Origin: an uncultured Novosphingobium sp.
GTDB lineage: Bacteria > Pseudomonadota > Alphaproteobacteria > Sphingomonadales > Sphingomonadaceae
Assembly (NCBI GenBank): GCA_937860195.1
Contig: CALMBN010000037.1
Location: 1 to 14,618 of the forward strand
Length of the DNA: 14,618 nt
Reading direction: 5' to 3'
Positions within the stretch are counted from its first letter, which is position 1. Every line of letters begins with the position of its first letter. The notes below the pieces were generated by a model. It saw only the letters and a program-made list of their open reading frames with translations. It was not told where the DNA came from and made no database searches. The position numbers were made by a program, and so were the translations under genes. Positions 1-7,097 of the stretch are shown here, piece after piece.

Positions 1-1
1 G

Positions 2-430
2 ACCGGCTATTTCAATACTGGTATGGCGCGCGCGCAGGGGGTTGAAGTGGAAGCCGGGGCGAAGGTGGCTGACGGTTTCAACGTCCGCGGTGCCTATACC
101 TTGCTAGATGCGACCAACCGCCTGACCGGAAAGGATCTGGCCCGCCGCCCGCGCAATATGCTCAGCCTCTCGGCTGACTGGACCACGCCGCTGCATGATC
201 TGAAACTGGGCGCAGACCTGCGGATGGTTGGCGACAGCTTCGACGATGCCGGCAACTTCACCGCGATCGACGGCCACGCCTTGCTGACCTTGCGGGCGAG
301 CCTGCCATTGGGCGAACGGTTCGAACTCTATGGCCGGATCGAGAACCTTACCGATGCGCGTTATGAAACCGTCGCGGGCTATGGCAGCTATGGCCGTTCG
401 GCCTATGCCGGGGTCCGGATCAAGTGGTGA
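2..430 (+). CDS. btuB: TonB-dependent receptor, BtuB-like, C-terminal part (5' end outside window)
   Basis: This is the last 142 residues of an outer-membrane TonB-dependent receptor; the reading frame is open from base 2, so the start lies before the window. The alternating beta-strand pattern, the RRP motif in a strand (LARRPRNMLSL), the near-terminal signature RIENLTDARYET, and the closing strand ending in an aromatic residue (YAGVRIKW) are typical of 22-strand receptors. The BtuB assignment rests mainly on the three genes that follow, a BtuF/BtuC/BtuD-like ABC importer overlapping in one operon. The receptor would bring cobalamin across the outer membrane using TonB energy. A siderophore or other metal-chelate receptor cannot be excluded from the C-terminus alone. 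Any cobalamin riboswitch would lie upstream, out of view. Confidence 0.82.
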   Translation, partial: TGYFNTGMARAQGVEVEAGAKVADGFNVRGAYTLLDATNRLTGKDLARRPRNMLSLSADWTTPLHDLKLGADLRMVGDSFDDAGNFTAIDGHALLTLRASLPLGERFELYGRIENLTDARYETVAGYGSYGRSAYAGVRIKW

Positions 431-1251
431 GACGCTTTGCCCTGCTTCTTTCACTGAGCCTGGCGGCTTGTTCGCCGACCCCTGCGCGAGAGGCAGGGCG
501 CGTGCATCCGACCATCGTCAGCCTCAATCCGTGCACCGATGCAATCCTGGCCGAGGTGGCAGATCCGGCACAACTGCTGGCGATTTCCAGTTACAGCCAT
601 GATCTGGCGGCAAGTTCGATGGACCCGGCTGTTGCGTGGCAGTTCCCGGCAACGGCTGGAACCGCCGAGGAAGTGCTGGCGCTCAAGCCCGATCTGGTGG
701 TCGGTAGCACCTATATGGCCCCGGCTACGGTGCAGGCGCTGGCGCGAATGGGCTTTCGGCTGGAGCGGATCGGGATAGCTTCGACGGTTGCGGACAGCAT
801 TGCGCAGGTTCGCAAATTGGCCATTCTCGCTGGCCATCCCGAACGCGGCGAAGCGCTGGTCGGCAGGATCGAAGCCGCGCTCGCCGCCAACCGCGCGCCG
901 GCAGGTCCGCCGATCTCGGCGTTGGTCTGGCAATCGGGCGGGATCGTTCCAGGAGATGGCTCGCTGATCGCCGACCTGCTGCGCCGCACCGGCTTTGTCC
1001 ATGCCGCCGCTGCGCGCGGGCTGGTACAGGCTGATGTACTGCCGCTCGAAGCGCTCATCGCCGATCCGCCGCAACTGATCTTTGCGGCCGGCAGCGGAGC
1101 CGGGAATGAGAACCGGATGCTGCACCATCCCGCTCTCCGCGCGCTGATCGGCACCCGGCGCGAGCGGCTCGATCCATCCCTGCTGTGGTGCGGCGGGCCG
1201 ACCATCATCCGCGCGGCTAAGCGGCTGGGCGCGGTGAGGCGCAGCGTGTGA
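424..1251 (+). CDS. btuF: Periplasmic cobalamin/metal-chelate binding lipoprotein (BtuF-like)
   Basis: The 275-aa protein begins with a lipoprotein signal peptide: RR at residues 3-4, a leucine-rich core and a lipobox LAAC at 13-16, so Cys16 should be lipidated. The mature part reads as a helical-backbone (TroA/BtuF-like) binding protein. Its N-lobe starts with IVSLNPCTDAILAEV, followed by QLLAISSYSHD and then LALKPDLVVGSTYM, the usual order in BtuF-like proteins. The start is a GTG at 424 (or the adjacent GTG at 427), overlapping the receptor stop by 7 (or 4) nt, so translation is probably coupled. It would capture B12 in the periplasm and pass it to the permease encoded next. The substrate is inferred from wording and context; ferric siderophore binding is the main alternative. 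Confidence 0.85.
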   Translation: MVRRFALLLSLSLAACSPTPAREAGRVHPTIVSLNPCTDAILAEVADPAQLLAISSYSHDLAASSMDPAVAWQFPATAGTAEEVLALKPDLVVGSTYMAPATVQALARMGFRLERIGIASTVADSIAQVRKLAILAGHPERGEALVGRIEAALAANRAPAGPPISALVWQSGGIVPGDGSLIADLLRRTGFVHAAAARGLVQADVLPLEALIADPPQLIFAAGSGAGNENRMLHHPALRALIGTRRERLDPSLLWCGGPTIIRAAKRLGAVRRSV

Positions 1252-2207
1252 ACCGGACCAACGTCTTTCTCTTGGCCGCTCTCGCGCTCGCCGTGCCGCT
1301 ATCGCTGCTCGCGGGCCGGGTGTGGCTCGATCCATTCTCTGATCTGTCTCCCAACGCGTTGATTATCCTGACCGAACTACGCTTGCCAAGGGCGATTCTG
1401 GCGATCACGATCGGTGCTGGCCTGGGTGCGGCGGGGGCGGCGATGCAGGGCTATCTGCGCAATCCGCTGGCTGATCCGGGGTTGTTCGGGATCGCGCCCG
1501 GCGCTGCACTGGGCGCGGTGCTGAGCTTCTGGACCGGCTGGGCAAGCACACCATGGGCCTTGCCAATGTTCGCGCTTGCTGGTGGAGCTGGCGCGATGGC
1601 AATGCTTGGCCTGATCGCCGGGCGGACCGGATCAGTCATGCTGTTCACACTGGCCGGGATGATGATCGCCAGCCTGGCCGGGGCCTTGATGAGCCTCGCA
1701 ATCAGCTTTTCGCCGACGCCATTCGCGCTGAGCGAGATCGTCACCTGGCTGATGGGCGCGCTGACCGACCGGTCATGGAACGAAGTGGTGTTTGCGGTGC
1801 CACTGACGCTCGCTGGCATTGCTCTGCTGATGCTGGCGGGGCGCGCACTCGATGCGCTGACCTTGGGCGAGACGGCAGCACGCTCGCTCGGGGTCAATCC
1901 GGCGCGGCTGCAATGGCTGATGATCGCCGGGGTCGGGCTGACTGTCGGCGCGGGTGTCGCGGCCGCCGGGATCATCGGCTTTGTTGGTCTGATCGTTCCG
2001 CATTTGCTTCGCCGCTTCACCGACCGGCGACCGAGCAGCTTGATCCTGCCTTCGGCGCTGGCTGGCGCGCTGCTCCTGGTTGTGGCGGATAGCCTGTGCC
2101 GGGTCCTGCCGCTGGCGAGCGAGTTGCGGCTTGGCATTGCGCTTTCGCTGCTCGGCGCTCCGTTCTTCCTTGGGCTGCTTCTGCAAATGCGCCGGGGGCT
2201 GGCATGA
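1248..2207 (+). CDS. btuC: ABC transporter permease, FecCD/BtuC family
   Basis: The 319-aa protein is strongly hydrophobic, with about nine or ten membrane segments, matching the usual FecCD/BtuC length. Family hallmarks are visible: LRLPRAILAITIGAGLGAAG near residues 43-62 with MQGYLRNPLADPGLFGI following, the cytoplasmic coupling motif GETAARSLGVN (about 207-217) that contacts the ATPase, and GFVGLIVPHLLRR (about 244-256). The start is GTG at 1248, overlapping the preceding stop as GTGA, which indicates coupled translation. The protein should act as a homodimer in the inner membrane, forming the path for cobalamin or a related chelate. The family is certain; cobalamin as substrate is inferred. 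Confidence 0.9.
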   Translation: MNRTNVFLLAALALAVPLSLLAGRVWLDPFSDLSPNALIILTELRLPRAILAITIGAGLGAAGAAMQGYLRNPLADPGLFGIAPGAALGAVLSFWTGWASTPWALPMFALAGGAGAMAMLGLIAGRTGSVMLFTLAGMMIASLAGALMSLAISFSPTPFALSEIVTWLMGALTDRSWNEVVFAVPLTLAGIALLMLAGRALDALTLGETAARSLGVNPARLQWLMIAGVGLTVGAGVAAAGIIGFVGLIVPHLLRRFTDRRPSSLILPSALAGALLLVVADSLCRVLPLASELRLGIALSLLGAPFFLGLLLQMRRGLA

Positions 2208-2974
2208 TGGATAACCCGATTACTTCGCTCGACACGAACGGAGGTTTGTCGATTGTGAATGGTTGCGTGACTGGCCGAATTTCGGGGATCTCGCTGACGC
2301 TCAATCCCGGCGAAGTTACCACGATTTGCGGACCCAATGGGGCGGGCAAGTCGAGCCTGCTGGCTTGCCTGGCCGGCTTGTTGACGCCGGAATCCGGCAA
2401 CATCTTGCTTGACGGTGTGCCGCTTGCGGCGATGCCACTGCATGAGCGGGCGCAGGCCATCGGATACCTTCCCCAGCAGGGTGAGGCGGCGTGGGATCTA
2501 GCGGTCGAGACGCTGGCCGGGCTCGGCCGGTTGCCTTGGCGGACCGGGGCAGAGGCGGACAAGGCGGCGATCAATACCGCACTCACCGCGCTCGATCTGA
2601 AGGATTTCCGTGAGCGCCCGATTTCGAAGCTCTCAGGCGGTGAACGAGCCCGTGCCTTGCTGGCCCGCGTTCTGGCGGGTGAACCGCGTTGGCTTTTGGC
2701 AGATGAACCGCTCGCCAACCTCGATCTGGCGCACCAGCTGGCGTTGCTGGTGCAATTCCGGAGACTTGCTGCAAACGGGGTCGGGGTGGTGCTGGTGCTG
2801 CACGATCTGGCTCAGGCGATGAACCATGCGGACCGGGTGGTTGTGCTTGATGGCGGGCACCTGGCTGCCGATGGCCTGCCAAGTCAGGCGCTGAACGAGC
2901 GGGTGATTGAACAGGTGTGGAAAGTGAAGGCGCACTGGCTGGGCGAGCCTGGTAAGCAAGCCCTGCTGACGTGA
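2204..2974 (+). CDS. btuD: ABC transporter ATP-binding protein, BtuD/FecE-like
   Basis: The 256-aa nucleotide-binding subunit has all the expected motifs: Walker A GPNGAGKSS (residues 43-51), a Q-loop in YLPQQGEAAW near 89, the signature LSGGE (about 143-147), Walker B LLADE with catalytic Glu168, the D-loop NLD, and the switch His200 in VLHD. I chose ATG 2204 because it overlaps the permease stop as ATGA and gives a standard length. An upstream in-frame start at 2096 would lie inside the permease gene and add residues unlike any ABC domain. This subunit hydrolyses ATP to drive import through the BtuC-like permease. No terminator hairpin follows in the 55 nt before metZ, so some readthrough into metZ is possible. 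Confidence 0.9.
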   Translation: MMDNPITSLDTNGGLSIVNGCVTGRISGISLTLNPGEVTTICGPNGAGKSSLLACLAGLLTPESGNILLDGVPLAAMPLHERAQAIGYLPQQGEAAWDLAVETLAGLGRLPWRTGAEADKAAINTALTALDLKDFRERPISKLSGGERARALLARVLAGEPRWLLADEPLANLDLAHQLALLVQFRRLAANGVGVVLVLHDLAQAMNHADRVVVLDGGHLAADGLPSQALNERVIEQVWKVKAHWLGEPGKQALLT

Positions 2975-2990
2975 CCACTGAGCAATTGGC

Positions 2991-3019
2991 TTGCCGCCTC
3001 GTTTTCGCGACCCTAAAGC
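2991..3019 (+). promoter_or_regulatory. Candidate sigma-70 promoter of metZ
   Basis: In the 55-nt gap before metZ there is TTGCCG (2991-2996), a 17-nt spacer, then TAAAGC (3014-3019). It matches the -35 consensus at 4 of 6 positions and the -10 at only 3 of 6. Transcription would start near 3026, giving a nearly leaderless message at ATG 3030. This is a pattern match only. Confidence 0.35.
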
Positions 3020-3029
3020 CGCTGCCACT

Positions 3030-4235
3030 ATGAAACGCACCACCGGACAAGACCGCTCGATCACTTCAAAATGGCGCGCTGCCACTCGCGCGGTTCGCGC
3101 CGGGACCTGGCGCAGCGAACAGGGCGAGACCAGCGAGGCGTTGTTCCTCAATTCGGGCTATTGCTATGACACTGCCGAAAACGTAGCAGCCCGCTTTCAG
3201 GGCGAAGCGCCGGGCATGGTCTATTCGCGCTTCCAGAACCCGACTGTGGCGATGCTGGAAGAGCGGATAGCGATGCTGGAAGGGTCAGAGGCCTGCCGGA
3301 CCCAGGCCAGCGGCATGGCAGCAATGACCAGCGCGTTGCTGTGTCAACTTTCCGCCGGGGACCATGTGGTTGCGGGCCGCGCCGCGTTCGGCTCATGCCG
3401 CTGGATCGTTGATAACCTGCTGCCTCGCTTCGGGATCGAAAAGACGATTGTCGATGCGCGGGACAATCAGGCCTGGGAGGCCGCGATCCGGCCCAATACC
3501 AAAGTCTTCTTCTTTGAAACCCCGGCCAATCCGACGATGGACGTGGTTGATCTCGAATTCGTCTGCGGGCTCGCCAAGTCAAAAGGCATTTGTTCGGTGG
3601 TCGACAATGCATTTGCGACCGCCGCGCTTCAGCGACCGATTGAGTTCGGCGCGGACGTGGTGGCCTATTCGGCGACCAAGCTGATGGAAGGGCAGGGCCG
3701 GGTGCTGCTCGGCGCGGTTTGCGGGACGGCTGAATTCATCAACGATGTGCTGATGCCGTTCCAGCGCAACACTGGTCCGATCGCTGCGCCGTTCAACGCC
3801 TGGGTGGTGTTGAAGGGCCTGGAAACACTTGCGCTGCGGGCCCACAAGCAGAGCGAGAACGCGATGCAGGTCGCGCGGTTTCTGGAAGGGCGGGGGGTTA
3901 AAATGCTCCACCCTGGCCTGCCGAGCCACCCGCAGCACAATCTTGCCGCGCGGCAAATGGATGCGTTCGGCAACATCTTCAGTTTCGATCTGAAGGACCG
4001 AGCCCAGGCTTTTGCGATGCTCAACGCGTTTGAGCTGATCGATATATCCAACAACATCGGCGATTCCAAAAGCCTGGCCTGCCACCCGGCCAGCACCACG
4101 CACAACAATATGGGGGCCGAAGGCCGGGCCGAGGCCGGAGTGGGTGAAGGGATGATCCGGCTCAACGTCGGGCTGGAAGACCCGCTCGACCTGATCGAGG
4201 ATCTGGACCGGGCGCTGGGTGCGGCGGGGATTTAG
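3030..4235 (+). CDS. metZ: O-succinylhomoserine sulfhydrylase
   Basis: The 401-aa protein belongs to the Cys/Met-metabolism PLP-dependent enzymes (cystathionine gamma-synthase family). It would convert O-succinylhomoserine and sulfide to homocysteine and succinate in the cytoplasm, the direct sulfhydrylation route to methionine. Visible motifs are YSRFQNPTVAMLEERIAMLE, GMAAMTSALL in the PLP phosphate-binding region, FFETPANPTMDVVDL, VVDNAFATAALQRP, and the Schiff-base lysine Lys217 in YSATKLMEGQGR. SLACHPASTTH and GMIRLNVGLEDPLDLIEDL close the fold as usual. GQGR after the lysine and the close resemblance to the known MetZ of alphaproteobacteria favour it over cystathionine synthase or lyase. 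ATG 3030 is preferred to an upstream TTG at 2991, whose extra 13 residues look untranslated and overlap the candidate promoter. It lies next to B12 uptake genes, and MetH, which uses its product, needs B12. Confidence 0.87.
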   Translation: MKRTTGQDRSITSKWRAATRAVRAGTWRSEQGETSEALFLNSGYCYDTAENVAARFQGEAPGMVYSRFQNPTVAMLEERIAMLEGSEACRTQASGMAAMTSALLCQLSAGDHVVAGRAAFGSCRWIVDNLLPRFGIEKTIVDARDNQAWEAAIRPNTKVFFFETPANPTMDVVDLEFVCGLAKSKGICSVVDNAFATAALQRPIEFGADVVAYSATKLMEGQGRVLLGAVCGTAEFINDVLMPFQRNTGPIAAPFNAWVVLKGLETLALRAHKQSENAMQVARFLEGRGVKMLHPGLPSHPQHNLAARQMDAFGNIFSFDLKDRAQAFAMLNAFELIDISNNIGDSKSLACHPASTTHNNMGAEGRAEAGVGEGMIRLNVGLEDPLDLIEDLDRALGAAGI

Positions 4236-5458
4236 CCCGCCTTCGCTTTAAGTCTTTCAAGTTTCTTCAGCGCCGGAGCGACTACCGGGACGGTCAGCAT
4301 GGTGCTGCCAATTGCCGCCATTAGCAGCGCAGTAAAAGCACCGCTGGTAATGATACCCTTGTCGAGCAGAACGTTGACGAAGATGATCATGATCAGCGCC
4401 TTTGTCTGCAACAGCCAGCCGATGATCCAGGCCTCACCCTTGCTCCATTTGAGCAGCCGTCCGGCCAGCGCGACACCAGCGAGCTTACCGATTATCATTG
4501 CCGCCAGCAGCAGCGCCGCAGCGGCAAAGGCGGCAGTGCCGCCCATGTCCCAGCTGGTCCGCAGCCCGGTTGACAGGAAGAACACCGGCATGAACGCAAG
4601 CAGCACTGTGTCGCGAAACCTGTCGATATTCTCGATTCCGAACCACCGCGCATCGAGCGCTGCCCCGGCCAGAAACGCGCCAACCATGTAATGCAGGCCA
4701 GACCAGTCAGCGAAATAGCCGCAGGCGGCGAGCCAGATCAGTCCGACATACCACCGGTCCTGCTGCGGGATTGCCGCGATCAATTTGCGGACCAGAACCA
4801 CTGCCACGCCGAACCCCACGAGAAACGCGCCTTGTCTTCCGATCCGGCCCCAATCGAGCAGGATCAGCGCCAGCACGCCCCAGATCATGATATCGTCAAG
4901 ACTGGCATAGCGAAGCAGCCGCTGGCCGAGCGCGGTGCGTAGAATTTCGAGCTTCTGCATCAGCAGGATCAGGATTGGCAGCGCGGTGACCGCGCAGGCC
5001 ATGCCGATCCCGAGCACGAATTGCCAGGTTACTCCCCTGGCTCCGATCCATGCCGCCGGATCGCCAAGTTTGAGCATCAGCCATGCCGCGCCTGCGCCCA
5101 GCAGCAGCGGAGCGCCGAGTGCTAACCCAGATGTAACCACTGTCTCGCTGCGCCACTTCCACGCTTCTTCCAGATCCAGCTCCAATCCGGCTACAAACAC
5201 AAACAGCATCACCGCCCACCACGCAATTCCGTTCAACGCGGCGATCACCGGGGGCGCGAAGACGAATTGGTAATAGGTCGGAAATGTCGCACCGAGCACT
5301 CCAGGCCCGAGCAGAATGCCTGCGACGATCTGGACGACAACCAAGGGTGCCCAATAGTCGGTTTTGAACAATCGCCAGACCAGCCAGGGCAGCGCGAAGA
5401 TGATGATCAGCGCAAGCAGGAACAGTTCGGTAACAGGCAGGGCGGGAGCGGCTGACAT
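4232..5458 (-). CDS. Monovalent cation:proton antiporter, Kef/CPA2 type, transporter domain only
   Basis: The 408-aa inner-membrane protein has about 11-13 hydrophobic segments and matches the Na+/H+ exchanger fold of the CPA2 (Kef-type) family. Recognisable pieces are GILLGPGVLG (47-56), FVAGLELDLEEAW (88-100), the adjacent acidic pair Asp188-Asp189 in YASLDDIMIWGV (likely in the ion-binding core), GAFLAGAALD (260-269) and FMPVFFLSTGLRTSW (289-303). It ends after the last helix with a basic tail (KKLERLKAKAG) and has no TrkA-N/RCK regulatory domain, unlike KefB/KefC. It should exchange K+ or Na+ for protons; the ion cannot be read from sequence. Its stop overlaps the convergent metZ stop by 4 nt. 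It is divergent from apaG across a 118-nt promoter region. Confidence 0.85.
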   Translation of the reverse strand: MSAAPALPVTELFLLALIIIFALPWLVWRLFKTDYWAPLVVVQIVAGILLGPGVLGATFPTYYQFVFAPPVIAALNGIAWWAVMLFVFVAGLELDLEEAWKWRSETVVTSGLALGAPLLLGAGAAWLMLKLGDPAAWIGARGVTWQFVLGIGMACAVTALPILILLMQKLEILRTALGQRLLRYASLDDIMIWGVLALILLDWGRIGRQGAFLVGFGVAVVLVRKLIAAIPQQDRWYVGLIWLAACGYFADWSGLHYMVGAFLAGAALDARWFGIENIDRFRDTVLLAFMPVFFLSTGLRTSWDMGGTAAFAAAALLLAAMIIGKLAGVALAGRLLKWSKGEAWIIGWLLQTKALIMIIFVNVLLDKGIITSGAFTALLMAAIGSTMLTVPVVAPALKKLERLKAKAG

Positions 5459-5465
5459 CGTTCAA

Positions 5466-5493
5466 GGCCTAGCAAGTCGGCGCGCGGTTGCAA
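5466..5493 (-). promoter_or_regulatory. Weak candidate promoter of the antiporter gene
   Basis: On the minus strand TTGCAA (5488-5493) is followed after 16 nt by TAGGCC (5466-5471). The -10 match is poor. If real, transcription would begin at about the antiporter ATG (5458), because no purine-rich ribosome site precedes that start. Treat this as a suggestion only. Confidence 0.2.
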
Positions 5494-5541
5494 TTGATTT
5501 GAGGTCTTTTCGCACGGCCCCGGATTTGACTCTGCCGCGCC

Positions 5542-5570
5542 TTGCGAGCCTGCCGCCCAATCGCTAACCT
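5542..5570 (+). promoter_or_regulatory. Candidate apaG promoter giving a leaderless mRNA
   Basis: TTGCGA (5542-5547), a 17-nt spacer and TAACCT (5565-5570) precede apaG. The -10 box ends 6 nt before ATG 5577, so transcription would start at or next to the start codon. No Shine-Dalgarno sequence is visible before that ATG, which agrees with leaderless translation. Confidence 0.4.
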
Positions 5571-5576
5571 GGTTTC

Positions 5577-5987
5577 ATGAAGCAACTCTTCCAGCATGCT
5601 GCAATGACAGACGGCATCACCGTTCGGGTCGCGGTGAGCTATCTGCCCGAGCAATCCCGGCCGAGCAGCGAACATGGAGCTGGGAAGTGGTTCTGGGTCT
5701 ATCATATCCGGCTGGAAAACGGCTCAGACCAAACCGTCCAGCTGCTGACACGGTCATGGCGGATTACGGACGGTCGCGGAATGATCAATCTGGTTGAGGG
5801 TGAAGGTGTAGTGGGCGAGCAGCCAGTGCTAAGGCCCGGTCAAAGCCATGACTATGTCTCTGGCTGCCCGCTCGCCACCTCGCACGGAACGATGGAGGGG
5901 CACTATACCTTCGTACGCGGCGATGGCAGCCAGTTCGATGTGGCGATCCCGTTCTTCCCGCTGGCCGCGCCTGCTACGGCAGGCTAG
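5577..5987 (+). CDS. apaG: ApaG family protein (Co2+/Mg2+ efflux-associated)
   Basis: The 136-aa protein is an ApaG/DUF525 domain, a single immunoglobulin-like beta-sandwich, and covers nearly the whole chain. Conserved pieces are FWVYHIRLEN, VQLLTRSWRITDGRG, the glycine-rich loop GEGVVGEQPVLRPG, YVSGCPLATSHGTMEGHY and the closing strand FDVAIPFFPL. Mutants of apaG in enterobacteria affect cobalt resistance and magnesium efflux, but the molecular function is not settled. The start at 5577 gives the N-terminal segment MKQLFQHAAMTDGITVRV; an internal ATG at 5604 is a possible alternative and would remove nine residues outside the domain. It lies near metZ, a pairing I recall from related genomes but cannot check here. 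Confidence 0.92.
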   Translation: MKQLFQHAAMTDGITVRVAVSYLPEQSRPSSEHGAGKWFWVYHIRLENGSDQTVQLLTRSWRITDGRGMINLVEGEGVVGEQPVLRPGQSHDYVSGCPLATSHGTMEGHYTFVRGDGSQFDVAIPFFPLAAPATAG

Positions 5988-6014
5988 TCGAACCCAGCAA
6001 TCTCCGGCCCGGAA

Positions 6015-6033
6015 TGCATTGCAAATCAATGCA
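6015..6033. terminator. Small inverted repeat between apaG and tRNA-Gln, possible terminator
   Basis: TGCATTG (6015-6021) and CAATGCA (6027-6033) form a perfect 7-bp stem with a 5-nt loop, 28 nt after the apaG stop and 27 nt beyond the tRNA 3' end. Neither strand has a clear T-run after it, so termination is only a guess. It is the only hairpin I see between these convergent genes. Confidence 0.35.
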
Positions 6034-6059
6034 GCACAATCGAATCACGAAAACTCAGC

Positions 6060-6134
6060 TGGCTGGGGCGGGAGGATTCGAACCTCCGAATGCCGGTACC
6101 AAAAACCGGTGCCTTACCACTTGGCGACGCCCCA
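6060..6134 (-). tRNA. tRNA-Gln(UUG)
   Basis: The minus strand folds into a full cloverleaf of 75 nt including an encoded CCA. The acceptor stem is TGGGGCG/CGCCCCA with G as discriminator, the D arm is GCC-AAGTGGTAA-GGC, the anticodon stem is CCGGT/ACCGG with loop TTTTGGT, and the T arm is GGAGG-TTCGAAT-CCTCC. Reading the loop as positions 32-38 gives anticodon TTG, which decodes CAA and, by wobble, CAG as glutamine. All stems are perfect Watson-Crick pairs. I saw no second copy of its 3' end nearby and no integrase, so it does not look like a used attachment site. Confidence 0.97.
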
Positions 6135-6139
6135 CCAGA

Positions 6140-6165
6140 GGCGCGGCCTATAAGGGGGCCGCGCC
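6140..6165 (-). terminator. GC-rich hairpin after the YghU-like gene, overlapping a candidate tRNA promoter
   Basis: GGCGCGGCC (6140-6148) and GGCCGCGCC (6157-6165) form a perfect 9-bp stem around an 8-nt loop, 20 nt beyond the stop of the minus-strand YghU-like gene and 5 nt before the tRNA. There is no T-run, so it would be an untypical intrinsic terminator. The loop region also reads TATAGG on the minus strand (6147-6152), with TTCCCA 17 nt upstream (6170-6175), a plausible promoter for the tRNA. Confidence 0.5.
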
Positions 6166-6185
6166 GGGATGGGAAGGGGGGAATC

Positions 6186-7034
6186 TCAGGTCGGTTCAGC
6201 CGCTTCCACTGCATCGAAATCGGCAGCCGAATGGCGTTCGGGCATCTTCGCCGTATTGACGATCCGCCCCCGCTTGACGGCAGGCCGGGCAAAAATCTCA
6301 TCGTACCAGCGGCCAACCGCCTCGTATTGCTCCAGTTCCAGGAACTCCCGGGTATTGCCGTAGGCGGCGCCATTGTAGAGGTTGCCCAGCCACGGGAAGG
6401 CGGCCATATCGGCAATCGAATAGTCGTCACCGCTCAGGAACCGCGTCTCTTTCAGCCGGTTGTTGGCGACATCGAACAGGCGCTTGGTTTCCATTGCATA
6501 GCGATTGATCGCATATTCAATCTTGACGGGCGCATAGTGGTAAAAGTGGCCATAGCCGCCGCCCATGAACGGCGCACTGCCCATTTGCCACATCAGCCAT
6601 GAAAGACACTCTGCCCGCCCGGCCGCGCTTGTCGGGATAAAGGCTCCGAACTTCTCGGCCAGATGAAGCAACATCGCGCCGCTTTCAAACAGCCGGATCG
6701 GCTGCGCGCCGCTGTGGTCGCACATTGCCGGAATTTTGCTGTTGGGGTTGAGCGCGACAAAGCCCGAGCCAAACTGCTCACCCTGCCCGATGTTGATCAT
6801 CCAGGCATCGTATTCGGCAGCAGAGTGTCCGGTGGCGAGCAGCTCTTCGAGCATGATCGTCACCTTTTGTCCGTTCGGCGTGCCCAGCGAATAGAGCTGG
6901 AACGGATGCTTGCCGACCGGCAGCTCCTTTTCCGTCTGCGCACCCGCAGTGGGCCGGTTGATGCTGGCGAACTGGCCGCCGTTGGTTTTGTCCCAGACCC
7001 AGACCAGGGGAGGAGCGTATTCGGCTTCGGCCAT
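6186..7034 (-). CDS. yghU: Glutathione S-transferase family protein, YghU type
   Basis: The 282-aa protein follows E. coli YghU (288 aa) closely in wording. It has the N-terminal WVWDKTNGGQFASINRP, then LPVGKHPFQLYSLGTPNGQK opening the thioredoxin-like domain (residues about 38-57, with the TPN at 52-54 in the glutathione site). NPNSKIPAM with FESGAMLLHLAEKFG follows. The C-terminal helical domain contains GGGYGHFYHYAPVKIEYAINR and ends RPAVKRGRIVN. YghU-type enzymes bind two glutathione molecules and show disulfide-bond reductase and peroxidase activity. I chose ATG 7034 (MAEAEYAPPL) over an in-frame start at 7061 because AAGGA lies 8 nt before it and the extra residues are not family-like. 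The gene seems transcribed alone or with the gene before it. Confidence 0.9.
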   Translation of the reverse strand: MAEAEYAPPLVWVWDKTNGGQFASINRPTAGAQTEKELPVGKHPFQLYSLGTPNGQKVTIMLEELLATGHSAAEYDAWMINIGQGEQFGSGFVALNPNSKIPAMCDHSGAQPIRLFESGAMLLHLAEKFGAFIPTSAAGRAECLSWLMWQMGSAPFMGGGYGHFYHYAPVKIEYAINRYAMETKRLFDVANNRLKETRFLSGDDYSIADMAAFPWLGNLYNGAAYGNTREFLELEQYEAVGRWYDEIFARPAVKRGRIVNTAKMPERHSAADFDAVEAAEPT

Positions 7035-7097
7035 TGCGGGATTCCTTATCGGGGTTTGCAAGTTTCTACATCTGATTGGCGGGGCAGCCTGGTCAGG

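Noticed and set aside
451..1335. A 294-codon minus-strand frame opposite the btuF-like gene
   Set aside because: The translation is Arg/Ala/Gln-rich with no motif, and the opposite strand encodes a complete lipoprotein with a coupled start and stop.
2096..2203. Upstream start for the ABC ATPase gene
   Set aside because: It would overlap the permease gene by 112 nt and add residues not seen in ABC ATPases; the ATGA overlap at 2204 is the usual coupled start.
1451..2443. A 330-codon minus-strand frame opposite the permease and ATPase genes
   Set aside because: Low-complexity Ser/Ala/Pro-rich translation, antisense to two well-supported transporter genes.
6060..6134. tRNA-Gln as an integration site for a mobile element
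   Set aside because: No repeated tRNA 3' end, integrase or foreign-looking composition is visible within the window.
6014..6259. Short frames crossing the tRNA-Gln region
   Set aside because: They read through a perfect tRNA and its flanks, so they are not coding.
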